A stretch of DNA of 64,000 nucleotides from Gentiana macrophylla (taxonomy: Eukaryota > Streptophyta > Magnoliopsida > Gentianales > Gentianaceae): contig JAOBSW010000335.1 of NCBI GenBank assembly GCA_026214975.1, positions 1 through 64,000 on the forward strand. The letters run 5' to 3'. The notes below the pieces were generated by a model. It saw nothing but the letters and a program-made list of their open reading frames with translations. It searched no databases and was not told where the DNA came from. Below, one piece after another: positions 22,700-33,840 of this stretch. How positions within the stretch are numbered: the first letter of the stretch is position 1; each line of letters starts with the position of its first letter. Position numbers and translations under genes: made by a program.

Positions 22700-23446
22700 G
22701 AAGTTGAAACAACCAACACCGAAGATGTGAACTATTTAGGGAGGCAAGGAAATCCCTATGGGGGCGGATATCGCCCGGGTTCTCACGACCACCCTGCTTT
22801 TCGACTAAGTGATCCTACAGGTGGGGAGAGACCAAGATAGACTAGGGGATTCATGCCTCAATTCAACAAGTCAGGTGGTTGGGAAGCAACCATGGATAAA
22901 ATGAGCTCAACTGTGACCGACACGGTCAATCAACTCACAAAATCCATGACCGAACTGAATGCAAACTTCACAACTTATTGTTAGAAGAATGATACAAGAC
23001 TGATCAATCAGGAAGCCTTAGTGTAGAATCTGTCACACCAAGTGGGGCAGATCGCCGAACAAGTGTCAGCCCGTCCTCCGAGAGGAATACCAAGTAACAC
23101 TGAGAAGAATCTGAAGAATGTGAATGCAATAATGACTAGGAGCAGAAAGGAACTGCCTAGACCAGTTATACCAACTCTCCAGGAAGAATCTGAAAGTAAT
23201 CAATATCAGAACGCAGTAGAATCAGGAAGAAAATGGGATGCGATTAATCGGGACACCATGCCGATTAATCAGGCATATGCAGATTCAACAGAAGAGGAGG
23301 CAGAACAGCAGCAGGCAGCCGGTAAGTCTCCACTAATTGTAACTATTAATCCTACTACTTTACCCTATCCTCCTAGGAAATATAAACCGAATAATGATGA
23401 TGCTCGTTATAAAAAGTTCATAGAAATGTTTAAGAATTGTAAGTGA
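22700..23446 (+). pseudogene. Gag C-terminal and linker remnant of element C
   Basis: An open piece at 23042-23446 reads VGQIAEQVSARPPRGIPSN, then VNAIMTRSRKELPRP, and ends in LPYPPRKY-KKFIEMFKNCK. This is the gag-end and linker seen in Athila elements. The stretch before it has YGGGYRPGS (about 22759-22785) but no complete CCHC zinc knuckle that I can find. Confidence 0.65.
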
Positions 23447-23706
23447 ATATACCTTCGGTAGAAGCTCTGGCCGGAATGCCAGAGTACGCAAAATTCTTGA
23501 AAGAAGTAATCTCTACCAAAAGGAAGTTGTTAGACCTGGAGACTATTTGCCTTAACGAGGAGTGCTCGGCAGTTTTGCAACGCAAACTGCCTCCTAAGTG
23601 TAAAGATCCTGAGAGCTTCCTCATACCTTGCACAATTGGAGGAGTGTTCCTAAACAAGGCATTGTGTGATCTTGGAGCCAGTTTCAATTTAATGCCACTC
23701 TCAATT

Positions 23707-24334
23707 TGTTAGGAAATCTACGCGGGAACGCAATGAATTCAAAATTTATTTCCTATCGACTCAAGATCGACTTCGCTTAAGCAATAAACAAACGAAAGTT
23801 AGTAGACGGTGGTTACCTTGGTTGATCTAAAAGATCGACGCTTTGACCGCTCTAAGCGAGGGTAGTTTCAAGATAGAGCCGCCCAACCTGCTCGGCCTCT
23901 ACCGCTAGTCCACACGAACACCCCGCCGGAATCCCACCATGGATTGCTATTGAAAACTCCGGCTGCTAGACCGGCCTTTTCCTCTCTCCAACTCTCTATA
24001 GGATGCTCTCTATATTACACAAGAACTATTAGTTCTTGGAATTGTGATGTACAAAAGAGCTTGACACCCACCTCTTATTTATAGTGTAGGGGCTCCCCAT
24101 CTAGTGTGGTGGAGAAGAAAACCTTTTCCAAAAAAATAAGGAAAATATAATTGATTGATTTATCTCATTTATTATAATATCTCATATCAAATAAATCTAG
24201 GATGTCATCAATATCTCATATTGAATATTCCCAAGATATTGTTAATATCTAATATTGACTATCTTTATTTTATTACTATAAATCAATTTATTACATGTGT
24301 ATATATCATATATATATTGTTACACATATAAATC

Positions 24335-24394
<60 letters not shown>

Positions 24395-24487
24395 CACATG
24401 CATGCATAGTGCCAAACACTTTTGCACACACGCACACATAGGTATTATTCATATATATATATTAATATCTAATATTAATACACATGC

Positions 24488-24550
<63 letters not shown>

Positions 24551-25879
24551 CATACATGCGCATGCATAGTGCCAAACACTTTTGCACACACGCACACATA
24601 GGTATTATTCATATATATATATATTAATATCTAATATTAATATTTGGTAATACCATTAATTAAATTGTACAATCCAAATGTATCATATACACACATAAAT
24701 TGCGCCACCTTAGCCAATAAATCGGCATCCGGAATATTCTTTAATTAATGTAATATTATTAATATCTTGTATTATATTTATTCATAATAAATAAATACCA
24801 CCATATTAATTTACCACTATAACCTTTATAAGACGAGATAAACTTTCCTTATTTGGTTATCATCTATAACCACATTTTAATCCGCTAGATGTTCTTATGT
24901 GTGTGACCCGATAGGCTTCCGAATATGTTGGCCGAGACACAAAGTGCAAATTACTTAAAATGCCCTTCATGCCTAACGATCACGGATAGCGTAAAGCAAC
25001 ACACCGTGACTCCCCAATCATCGGAAGAGTCGAATGCAATGACTACTACCTTTCATGTGAAACAGCTTACCGTGTAACTTACAATCTTATCAGTAATAAT
25101 ATCCATACGGTCGTTAGTCGAGTGTCAAAACATCAACGACATCGATCTTATAACTGGATATCATGCTCTCAAGTAACTCGCTTACTCCCACTTTGCAATG
25201 ATTCACATAGAGTAAGACATTCCTTATAAGAAGGCCATTTCGGATATTCGATCCCAATCATAGGATACGCGATTCCCGGACGACCAATCATGTATACTCC
25301 GTGATGCTTCAAAGATCATACCCAATCACTACCGCATGATCGCGCCGTGGCTAGTGGAAAACCTCAATAGTGTCAAAGCATGACAATCCACACCGTGATG
25401 CCATGAAGACTCCGGTCAAAAGGATAATTACACAACCGTCACATAGTTTGACACTTATCCGTAAGTGGGTCACCTAACATACGATTCTCTAATACACGCC
25501 CACGCATACCCAAGTGTCCCTACACTTCGATAGACGAGATCTATCCCTCGCCTTAAAGATGTAAGACATCTAATACGTGCTAGTCTGCTTATACTATCAA
25601 TGTCATGTTTAATAGTACATCACCTAGAGACATTTAAGTATCAAACTTATTAAAGTGATTAGAGATCTCATCAACCATAATCGCTATCATGGTTTCTCTA
25701 TCACGCTTTAATACTAAGGACGTTATCATATAACAATTCATAATTGGTTCTTTAAAAGAACATATATATGACAACATAAAAGCCATTTAATATATGTATA
25801 AACACAAAGAAATAGTAGGAATGATCCGACCCGGTCGGATCCGGTCCAACCCGATTGTGTTTAGGACACTATTTCAACA
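23707..25879 (-). repeat. 2.17-kb solo LTR inserted in element C, TSD CAATT
   Basis: It has TG...CA ends (plus strand TGTTAGGAAATC ... CTATTTCAACA) and is flanked by CAATT at 23702-23706 and 25880-25884. On the minus strand it starts TGTTGAAATAGTGTCC and has TATAAATA at 24083-24076, so the LTR is read in reverse. No gag or pol frame is inside. The form suggests a Copia-type LTR left by LTR-LTR recombination; the lineage is not certain. Confidence 0.75.
24331..24640. repeat. AT microsatellites within a local duplication
   Basis: Two long (AT)n runs (about 24339-24388 and 24493-24548) are each followed by nearly the same segment, CATGCATAGTGCCAAACACT...CACACATAGGTATTATTC, at about 24400-24450 and 24563-24612. 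The unit of about 165 bp is thus tandemly duplicated inside the solo LTR. Confidence 0.8.
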
Positions 25880-26095
25880 CAATTTTCCATAATTTAGGCA
25901 TGAAATAGTTAATGATACATCTATAACCCTACAATTAGCCGATAGGTCTATGAAGCAACCTTGTGGAGTGGTGGAGGATGTGCTGGTAAAAGTTGATAAG
26001 TTCGTGTTCCCCGTAGAATTTGTAGTATTAGACATGGAAGCTAACCATGATGTTCCACTGATCCTAGAAAGACCTTCCTAGAAACAAGTAAAACA

Positions 26096-26870
26096 TTGAT
26101 AGACATTCATAAGGGTGAGCTAATTCTAAGGGTAAACGAGGACAGAGTAGTATTCAATGTGATGAAAACAATGAGGTATGCACAAGATGAGAAAGAAGCA
26201 TGTTACATGCTAGATGCCAGAGACGAGCCTGTTTTGAAATTACATCAGCAATTGGCAATAAACCCTGAAGTAGCAGAGACTTCGCTCCTGAAAGAGGATG
26301 AAGGAAGAAATGAGGAAACTTGGCCTGGGTGTAGCGAAGGTCAAGTACGAGAAGTAGAACCTATATTTTCTGGGGATGTAGGAGGAAAACTTCATAGACT
26401 TTCGTGGAATAAGTTTTTTGACTTACAGTTGACTGGAAAGTTGCTAAGATCGTTGCTGGAAGAGCCACCAAGGAATTTAACGTTGAAACATTTTCCATCT
26501 CACCTAAAGTACATATACTTACAAGACGATACTCTTCGCCTCATAATTTCATCATCACTATCACCTTTAGAGGAGGAGAAACTTTTAAGAGTACCGAGAG
26601 AACATAAGAGAGCATTTGGGTGGACCATTGCAGATATCGAGCAATAAGCCCATCGGTGTGTATGCATAAATCTCAGAGAACCGTAAAAGAGTAGTGGCAC
26701 AACCTCAAAGGAGGTTGACGCCACAATTGAAGAATGTTGTTAAGGAGGAGATTATAAAGATGTTGGAAATGGGAAACATTTTCCCAATTGCTGACAGTGA
26801 ATGGGTGAGCCCGATTCATGTGGTGACCAAGAAAGGAGGATTCACAATAAAGGAGGATTGTTGAGATGGA
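26096..26870 (+). pseudogene. Protease end, linker and RT start of element C, then deletion
   Basis: The 183-codon open frame at 26096-26647 holds the protease end (DIHKGELILRVN), an acidic linker, and the pre-RT segment HLKYIYLQDDTLRLIISSSL with REHKRAFGWTIADIEQ. Broken frames then read [18 protein letters not shown] (about 26759-26812). Near 26850-26858 the RT breaks off and [19 protein letters not shown] (RNase H end) follows directly. The RT catalytic box and most of RNase H are therefore deleted. Confidence 0.8.
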
Positions 26871-26989
26871 TTCTACTCTTACAAGAGTTTGATGTCGAGA
26901 TCAAGGATAAAAAGGGATCTGAGAACCCGGTGGTTGATCACCTGTCAAGATAAACTTTGCTTTAAAATGAGCAACCGATTGAGATCAGG

Positions 26990-28380
26990 GAGAGATTTCC
27001 TGATGAACAACTTTTTACCGTCTCAGTAGTAGCTCCAGTTGAATCTCATCCCTGACAAAATACATCAAGAGTGGCAAGGTATACCCTTGGTTTGCTAACA
27101 TTGTAAATTATCTAGCAGGAAGGTACATACCACCGGAATTCACGAGTGCTGATAAGAAAAGGTTCTTTAGAGATCTAAAGCATTATTATTGGGACGATCC
27201 CTACCTATGTAAGAGGTGACATGATACCATTCTTAGAATATGTGTCCATGATGACGAGATTCCAAGTATTCTGAGCCAATGTCATTCTAGAGAAGTTGGA
27301 GGTCACTATGGTCCGGACAAGACAGCAGCAAAGGTACTGCAGTATGGATTATATTGGCCGACAATTCATATGTCTGCTTACGAGTTTACAAGAGCCTGTC
27401 ATTCCTGTCAAATGACTAGTAACATTTCCAAGCGGAATGAGATGCCACTGCATAGTATCTTAAAGGTGGAGTTATTCGATGTGTGGGGAATTGATTTTGT
27501 TGGTCCTTTCACATCGTCGAAATCAAATCGTTACATCCTGGTAGTAGTTGACTATGTTTCCCAATGGGTGGAGGCAGTGGCTACACCTACTAATGATGCC
27601 AGGGTTGTCCTGAGATTTCTTAAGAAGAACATTTTGATAAGGTTTGGAGTGCCCAGAGCCATAATTAGTGACGGAGGGAGCCATTACTGTAATAGGTTGT
27701 TTGAGAAATTGATGTTGAGATATGGGGTTAGACATAAGATTGCAGCAGCATATCACCCCCAAACAAGTGGACAAGTGAAGGTAACGAACAAAGAGACAAA
27801 AAGGATCTTTGAGAAGACTGTGAATCCCACGAGGAAGGATTGGTCTTCAAAATTAGATGACGCTCTTTAGGCGTATAGAGCCGCTTATAGGACCACAATT
27901 GGGATGTCATCATATATGATAGTTTTTGGAAAAGCGTGTCATTTACCGGTAGAACTCGAGCATCGAGCCCTGTGGGCTACGAGGTATCTAAACATGGATG
28001 AAAGTTAAGCCAATGAGAAGAGATAACTAGAATTGAATAAATTATTGGAACTTAGACTTCAAGCGTATGAGAATGCAAAGTTTTACAAGGAAAGAACGAA
28101 GCGTGTACACGATATAAAGATTCTCAACCGCACATTTCAAGTGAGGAATTAGGTGCTGGTATATAATTCGCGTCTTCGTGTTTTTCCTAGGAAGCTGGAG
28201 TCTAGATGGTTTGGACCACATGTAGTCACAAAAGTCTTCCATTCAGGTCCGTGTGAAGTTAGGAATGAATACTCTGGGAAGACTTTCATAGTAAACGGCC
28301 ACAGGCAGAAGCATTACCTAGAGCACAAGTATGACCCTGAATTGGAAGTCTTTATGTTGGAAGATTCACTATACGAATAA
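26990..28380 (+). pseudogene. Integrase of element C, largely readable but catalytically changed
   Basis: The zinc domain is at about 27265-27415 (SQCHSREVGGHYGP, HSCQ). The 166-codon frame at 27370-27870 covers the core, with D42 (GIDFVGP), D101 (ISDGGSHY) and, 36 residues on, K137 in SGQVKV where the family has the catalytic E. A TAG stop at 27868 stands where relatives have W. The tail at 28153-28380 reads SRWFGPHVV and VNGHRQKHYLEHKYDPELE and ends naturally at 28378. Confidence 0.85.
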
Positions 28381-29287
28381 AGGAGCCTTATCAGTACAGT
28401 CGAGCTGGAGACTATAAATTCAGAATGAGTTCTAAACCTTTATTTACTGTTTTTGTTTATTTTGTTTAAGCCAATAAAGTATAATGACAATCGCAAGATT
28501 TTTTTCATCACAAATATCTTTGGTTATCTGACTAGAGATATATGTGGTTTTTTCTTTCACGATTCTCATGTGATACCCTTATAAAATTTTTCGCGTCTTG
28601 ATTAGGCCAATAAAGAATAAAGTGGCTTAAACTGTTTTTGCACATTCCTGAGGTATGCAAAATTACCGCCACCATATTTTCTTATTGCCCTTCAAATGTT
28701 ACTCACAGTTTTTGGAAGTATTTTGGAATGCAGTTAAATACTTGGAAGATGGATGACCTAGGAGCTAATGATTATGCTCCATGATTCACTATTTGACTCA
28801 GCCGACAAATTCCAGAGCTAAGTACCTTTTGTATTTTCTGTTTTAATTATTAGTCATTGGGGACAATGCCTATAATAAGTGGGGGTAGTAGGTGGTCTTA
28901 GTTGTTTAATCGATACAGGGAATAATTTTAAAATTTTAACACTGTTATTATCTTGCCTATTGAACGTTCTGAGTATGGAATCGGTAGAAAAGGAGCCAAA
29001 GAACGATTTGAAGTTAGCTATATCATATTCAATTTAGTATGGAAGAATGTGCGTGTGTTATGTTGCATGAAGTAGTAACTTATTAATTGCAATTCTACCA
29101 TTGCAATCAATTATTTGAGCACGTACTCTGAGTGAGAGATGTTTGACATTAGATGACGAGTTGTCTTAACCGGGAATCATTATTTGTCTATGTATATACT
29201 TTGACTAATTGTTGTTGGACAAAGGAAGCAACGTGAATGCCACAAGAGGTAAACCGGGACAAAACGGGCTTGCGAGTGAGAGAGAAA
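28381..29287 (+). other. Non-coding 3' region of element C
   Basis: No gene is present. It aligns in opposite orientation with 18900-19812 of D'. It contains GGGGACAATGCCTATAATAAG and GTGGGGGTAGTAGG (about 28859-28892), a motif found after pol in Athila/Tat elements and not the true polypurine tract. D' shows that about 800 bp more would be needed to reach the LTR; that part is cut off by the SIRE LTR at 29288. Confidence 0.65.
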
Positions 29288-30691
29288 TGTTGGTCCCAGA
29301 GAAGGTTAAAAGTATGGTCAGAGAGGGGTGAATGACTATACTGGAGTTTCAAAAACCTTTTCTCAAAATAAAAGCTTTTGGTCAGCGGATAAGTCCCTTC
29401 TTAAAACTAGTTCAAAGTAGATTATGCACACACAGATTATAACTAGAGTACAGTAAGTAAGTGCTATAAGTTAAAATGCAGTAAGTAAATGAACACAAGG
29501 TTTATAGTGGTTCAGGGTGGTGTAATCCCTTAATCCACTCTTCTCCTTTGATGATTGGAGGAATTCACTATTGTTTTTCACCAATACAATAGTAAGATTG
29601 TCCTTGGCTACACAAGCTTCACAATCTACAAGACTATCACTCCTTGGCTTTAAAAGCTTCAGTGACTCAGTCTTCAACACACTGCTCCTCGGGAACAAAT
29701 CCTTCAGCAGCTATCACAAACACAACTCATTCTCAGATGGCTCTGATTCAGTTGCTTGACTGGTGTGAATTGGATTCACAGATTCCGTTGATCAATCTCA
29801 GTACTTGATGTGGAATTGAGCTCTGATTACTGAGTTAATCTCTAGATGTGTTCTTTTAAGTTCAGATAGAAGGCTAAGGATTTTGATAGAGTTTCTGCTT
29901 GTATGAATCGTTCTTGCACATGTATATGTCCTTCTGTCAATGCCTTCTATTTATAGCCTTGATAATCCTTAATTTGAATTTCCATCCATTGGCTATTTAA
30001 TGTGGGGAATAATCCTTGATTTAATTCTTGATTCCCCTCAATTATATTCTCCTTGATTTCAGTGATCTGGATGTTCTTCAAACGTTCATCTTAAAATCCG
30101 TCCTTGATTGATTCTTGATTGATTATGCATTTAATGCTTGATCCTCTGAATCTTCCTTATTTTTCACGTTCTGAATAAGCTTGAATTGCTTAAATGTTCC
30201 TTCATTTTCTTGTTACTTGAACGGTTAAGTCCGGCTAACTTAGCTGATACGTTCTTCCTTCACTTCTTTTTCTTTACTTAGCCGGTAGACATTTTACTTT
30301 GCCGGTTCACTGCTTTCTTGATTCTTTTGATCTTTCAGGTATTTTTTGCACTTCACTGATCTTGATATGTGTGAGGTCAGTGTACACCATATTTATCAAA
30401 TGAGATTTCATCACTTGCAATAAAACTTAGCTTATCCAAGGTCATCACAGACTTCCATGGTTATAAGTCAATCCATGATGTCTTCATGCTTCTCTGCTGG
30501 TACTTGGCTGTCTTTACTCTGCCGGATTTTTGTTTCACTTAGCCATCCTACCAACTAGTACAATACTTGTCTGACTCAACTTATACATGTCAGACTCTAA
30601 GTAAAGACTTATACAAAGATTTCTAACTTATTTCAGGCTTGCTATAACAGCTAGTATGACCACATCAAAACATAATAAAATGTTCCTAACA
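29288..30691 (-). repeat. 3' LTR of the SIRE-type element
   Basis: On the minus strand it starts TGTTAGGAAC (30691) right after ATGGGGAAAT and ends ..CTCTGGGACCAACA (29288). TATAAATA (minus) is at 29955-29948. The end resembles that of the plus-strand LTR at 31772-33474 (CACGGGACCAACA), also a SIRE-type feature. AGAAA (29283-29287) is the likely target copy on this side; the partner is lost. Confidence 0.8.
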
Positions 30692-30706
30692 ATTTCCCCA
30701 TTTTTG
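30692..30706 (-). promoter_or_regulatory. Polypurine tract of the SIRE-type element
   Basis: The minus strand reads CAAAAATGGGGAAAT directly before the LTR start at 30691, a Copia-type polypurine tract. Confidence 0.7.
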
Positions 30707-31771
30707 ATGATGCCAAAACCCTCATAAGCCTGAACATAAGTATTCAATTTTTTCATAGTAATAACAGAATAAAACTCAAAAAATTTATTCATCCATTTTA
30801 GGGCAAAAAGATAGTTCATTCAAAATCATTCAAAGGCAAAGAAAAATTTATTAAAAGGGTTACTTCTTCTCTTCAAACCTGATGCCCTTGCCTTTGATGC
30901 CTTTGCCCTTGTCTGTTGGGCTTCCCTACCCGATGGAGCTTTTAGGCTTACTGCTACCTTCCCCCTTTTTGGCAACACCCTATCTTTCTTCATGAATTTT
31001 ATTGGTTGCCTCAGATACTCGGAGGAGGGTGTTGAGTTGATTCCCTGACTCATCCAGAATGCCATCAAGAGTCTGAATTTGAACAATATGTTCATTCAGT
31101 GTGTCCACCAATGGTTTGGGGCTTCCCTCAAGTTTTTTTGCCAGGAACTCCAGATTTGTTTGGACATGGTGGGGGATTAGATGCTGTAGGTTGTAGAGTA
31201 AGTTTTCTTGCCTCTCCATCACTTCATCTTGAACTTTGATATGACTGATGAGAGCCTCAAGTTTGTGATACATGGAGGTCTCATCACTTCTCAGGGTAGT
31301 TTTGAGATTTTGCCTACTCAGATATTGCCTCTCCATGTCCACAATCAGTGGATTGATATCCAGATTAAGAATTTTGTCTGAGTCTTCTTGTCCAGATGCA
31401 TCAGCCTGCTCTCCTTCTTCTTCCTCTTCCTCTTCCTCCTGTTCTTCTTATTTTTCTTCTCAATTTTTCTTCTACGTTTTCGTTTGCTTTTTCTGCAATA
31501 TCATGATCAGAGAGATATTGTTGAAATTGACTTGCATCTCCAGGTCCTTGTGAGGACTGTCCTCATTGTCCATGTGCTGGAGTCTCAACTGCTGCAGATG
31601 GTGTTCCCCCTTGATCAAAGCTGGTGGTCTTTTCAGGTTCAGCGGAGTGAGTTTGAATAGCTGGCTCACTCGGCTGTTGTGCAACTTTGCAGGAGCTCTT
31701 GAGAATCACCTCCTGGAGCGTCAAGTCATCATCAGATAACTCAAACATTTCTTGATCATCCTCAAGATGAT

Positions 31772-33474
31772 TGTTGGAAATAAAATTTATGTTTTGATGA
31801 TGATTCATCACCTAATCAGTTATTGTTCTTAACCCCATTGATGAAGTGTCATAACTAGCTGTTATAGTGCAAGGCAAAAAGATGTCTAGATATCAATGTA
31901 TATGATTTAATAGAGTCTGATATTTGTATAGGTTAAATCAGACTAGCGCTGTAATAGTTCTAGGTTTTGAACTGAGATAACTAGGAAACTGAGTTTACAA
32001 AGAAACTGAAGAAGATAAGTTCGCTGAGGGACACAGACTCAGTTGGCTTATCTATGAAGACCAAGAACCGAGGTCACTGCACTCGCTTATTGAAGATTGA
32101 AGAACCGAGGGTTCAAACTCAGTTATAATGATTAAAAGTCGAGACTGTAAAGTTAGACTTCAGGCAAGATTGTGATGACATGAACTGACTTTATAGATCT
32201 TGTATGGAGACCTAAGAATCATAAGGACAATGAATTCTTAGAAGATAATTCGTTATGGTGTACTCTAATTAAGGCAATGATAATCAGATGAAAACTGGAG
32301 TACTGATATTTGAAGAAGAGTAAAATCCCAGTTAATGCCCCAAGTCAGTCAAGAAACTGACAAGTAACATTCTCAGTATAAAACTGATAAGGAAACTCAG
32401 TTTTATATGTCAGTCATTCAATAAACTGATCGTACAATCGAACGTTATAAAGGAAGCAATTTTATTGGATGAAAATACTGACACAACAGAACGGTCTGAA
32501 AATATAGCCGTTACAAGATTCAAGCAGGATGAACGTTGAATAAACCCCTATAAATAGATCATTTCTACAACAACAAGAAGAAGGGGAGAGAGCAGGAAAA
32601 ATTAAGACAGATTTAATTGTTAGATCAAATTAAAGGGAAAGCCTATTTCGAAAGAATTCCTGCTAAGTACTAAATTGCAAGATACAGAAATTTCTTCAAG
32701 TATCCAAGCACATTCAAGCAAAATCAAGAATCTATCACTTGGAGAAAATATAATTATCCAGAAGAAAAGCTCTAATCACAATTGAATCATAACTATTGAT
32801 TCAAGTCTCAACTTTGATTTTATCAAAGGTTTAGACTGTGAAACACCAATAAGGTGTGAAGGATAGTTGAGTGCAGTCTGGAAGACTGTGTTTGTGATGA
32901 GCTGGTGAAGAGGCAATTCTACCCTTCAAGGACCAGTGTTCAAATAGTTGAAGAGCAGCAATCCTACCTGTTCTACAAGTGTTTAGATAGTGAAGCTAGG
33001 GATTAGTCAAGGACTATCAGTTTAGGACTCTTTGTAACCGGGCCATCTCAAAGAAGTTCTAGTGGAACTTTCCTCCAGATCACAGGGGAAGAGAGGACGT
33101 ACAGGATTACACCACCTGGAACCTCTATAATACTTGTTTTATTTACTTTACGCACTTACTTATTTATTTACTTCTTTACAATCTTGATTATCTAATTCTC
33201 CGGTTAAACCAAGTCAACGAACTGTTATTATCTAAAGGCTAGTCTTATCCGCTGCCAGTTAACAAAACTAAATATAAGTCAGTATTGACTTATACTCAGT
33301 TGAGTTAGCTGAACTCCGCACAAGTTACAGGGCAGGAACAAAACTGAGCTGAGCATCAGTTTGAGTTTCAGAGAAACTCAGTTTCTGGGGTTATTCCAGT
33401 TCAGGAAAAGTTTTTGGTGACAAGTTTATTCACCCCCCCTCTAAACTTGTGTTAGCCTTTCCACGGGACCAACA
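31772..33474 (+). repeat. Solo SIRE-type LTR inserted in the extra ORF
   Basis: It starts TGTTGGAAATAAAATTTATG and ends CCACGGGACCAACA, with TATAAATA at 32549-32556, all plus-strand. It is preceded by ATGAT (31767-31771). The matching ATGAT is not next to its right end but after the neighbouring TRIM-like element (33841-33845). No internal genes are present, so it is a solo LTR. Confidence 0.75.
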
Positions 33475-33477
33475 ATA

Positions 33478-33840
33478 AGTTTTTAGGATCAAGCGCTTAC
33501 CGTTGTACTAAAACCAATTGGTGTTAGTAAATGTGCTACTTTATTTCCTTATACCACACCTTCACAGCGCCATAGGTCGAATGCACACAAAGGGCAGAGT
33601 GTCAGATACCCAACAATCTCCCCCAAAGACTCGCTACCCACTCAACCGTGGTTTACCATGTAATGTTGTTACCGATTCGAACCCATGACCGCTTCTGCTA
33701 CCGTTTTTAGGATCAAGTGCTTACCGTTGTACTAAAACCAATTGGTGTTAGTAAAGGTGCTACTTTATTTCCTTATACCACACCTTCACAGCGCCATAGG
33801 TCGAATGCACACAGGCGGGCAGAGTACTGTATACCCAACA
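33478..33840 (-). mobile_element. TRIM-like miniature LTR element
   Basis: Two copies of a repeat of about 138 bp (33478-33615 and 33703-33840) share TTTTTAGGATCAAG, CTTACCGTTGTACTAAAACC and the CATAGGTCGAATGCACAC segment. They flank an 87-bp middle. On the minus strand each starts TGTTGGGTAT. The middle holds a GGTAGCAGAAGCGG stretch at the primer-site position (compare the usual TGGTATCAGAGC) and CTTTGGGGGAGAT directly before the second repeat, a perfect polypurine position. This is the layout of a terminal-repeat retrotransposon in miniature. Confidence 0.7.

Larger units (their letters stand above)
23443..26095 (+). pseudogene. Protease gene of element C, split by a solo LTR
   Basis: The first half (23443-23706) reads IPSVEALAGMPEYAKFLKEV and ends in LCDLGASFNLMPLSI, with the catalytic D-L-G. 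The second half resumes at about 25885 after the inserted LTR: TLQLADRSMKQPCGVVEDVL (about 25928-25987), FPVEFVVLDMEA and PLILERPS. A stop (TAG) lies at 26079. Leaving out the insert and one CAATT copy brings the two halves together. Confidence 0.8.
19960..29287 (+). mobile_element. Element C: Athila-type Gypsy retrotransposon, 3' LTR missing
   Basis: The 5' LTR, primer binding site, gag, protease, integrase and 3' region are in order on the plus strand. A 2.17-kb solo LTR interrupts the protease, and RT plus RNase H are deleted. The right end is cut at 29287, where a minus-strand SIRE LTR begins with TGTTGGTCCC. Several stops are TAG or TGA where relatives have TGG or CGA, which fits decay of methylated cytosines. 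Confidence 0.85.

Noticed and set aside
24297..24569. 90-codon Ile/Tyr-rich frame
   Set aside because: It is a translation of AT microsatellites in the solo LTR.
28851..28892. Polypurine tract and 3' LTR start of element C at GTGGGGGTAGTAGG
   Set aside because: The D' copy has the same motif about 800 bp before its real polypurine tract, so the C LTR is not here but has been cut off.
33478..33840. Cassandra-type TRIM with 5S rRNA promoter
   Set aside because: No 5S box A/C sequence is visible in the repeats; only the TRIM layout is supported.
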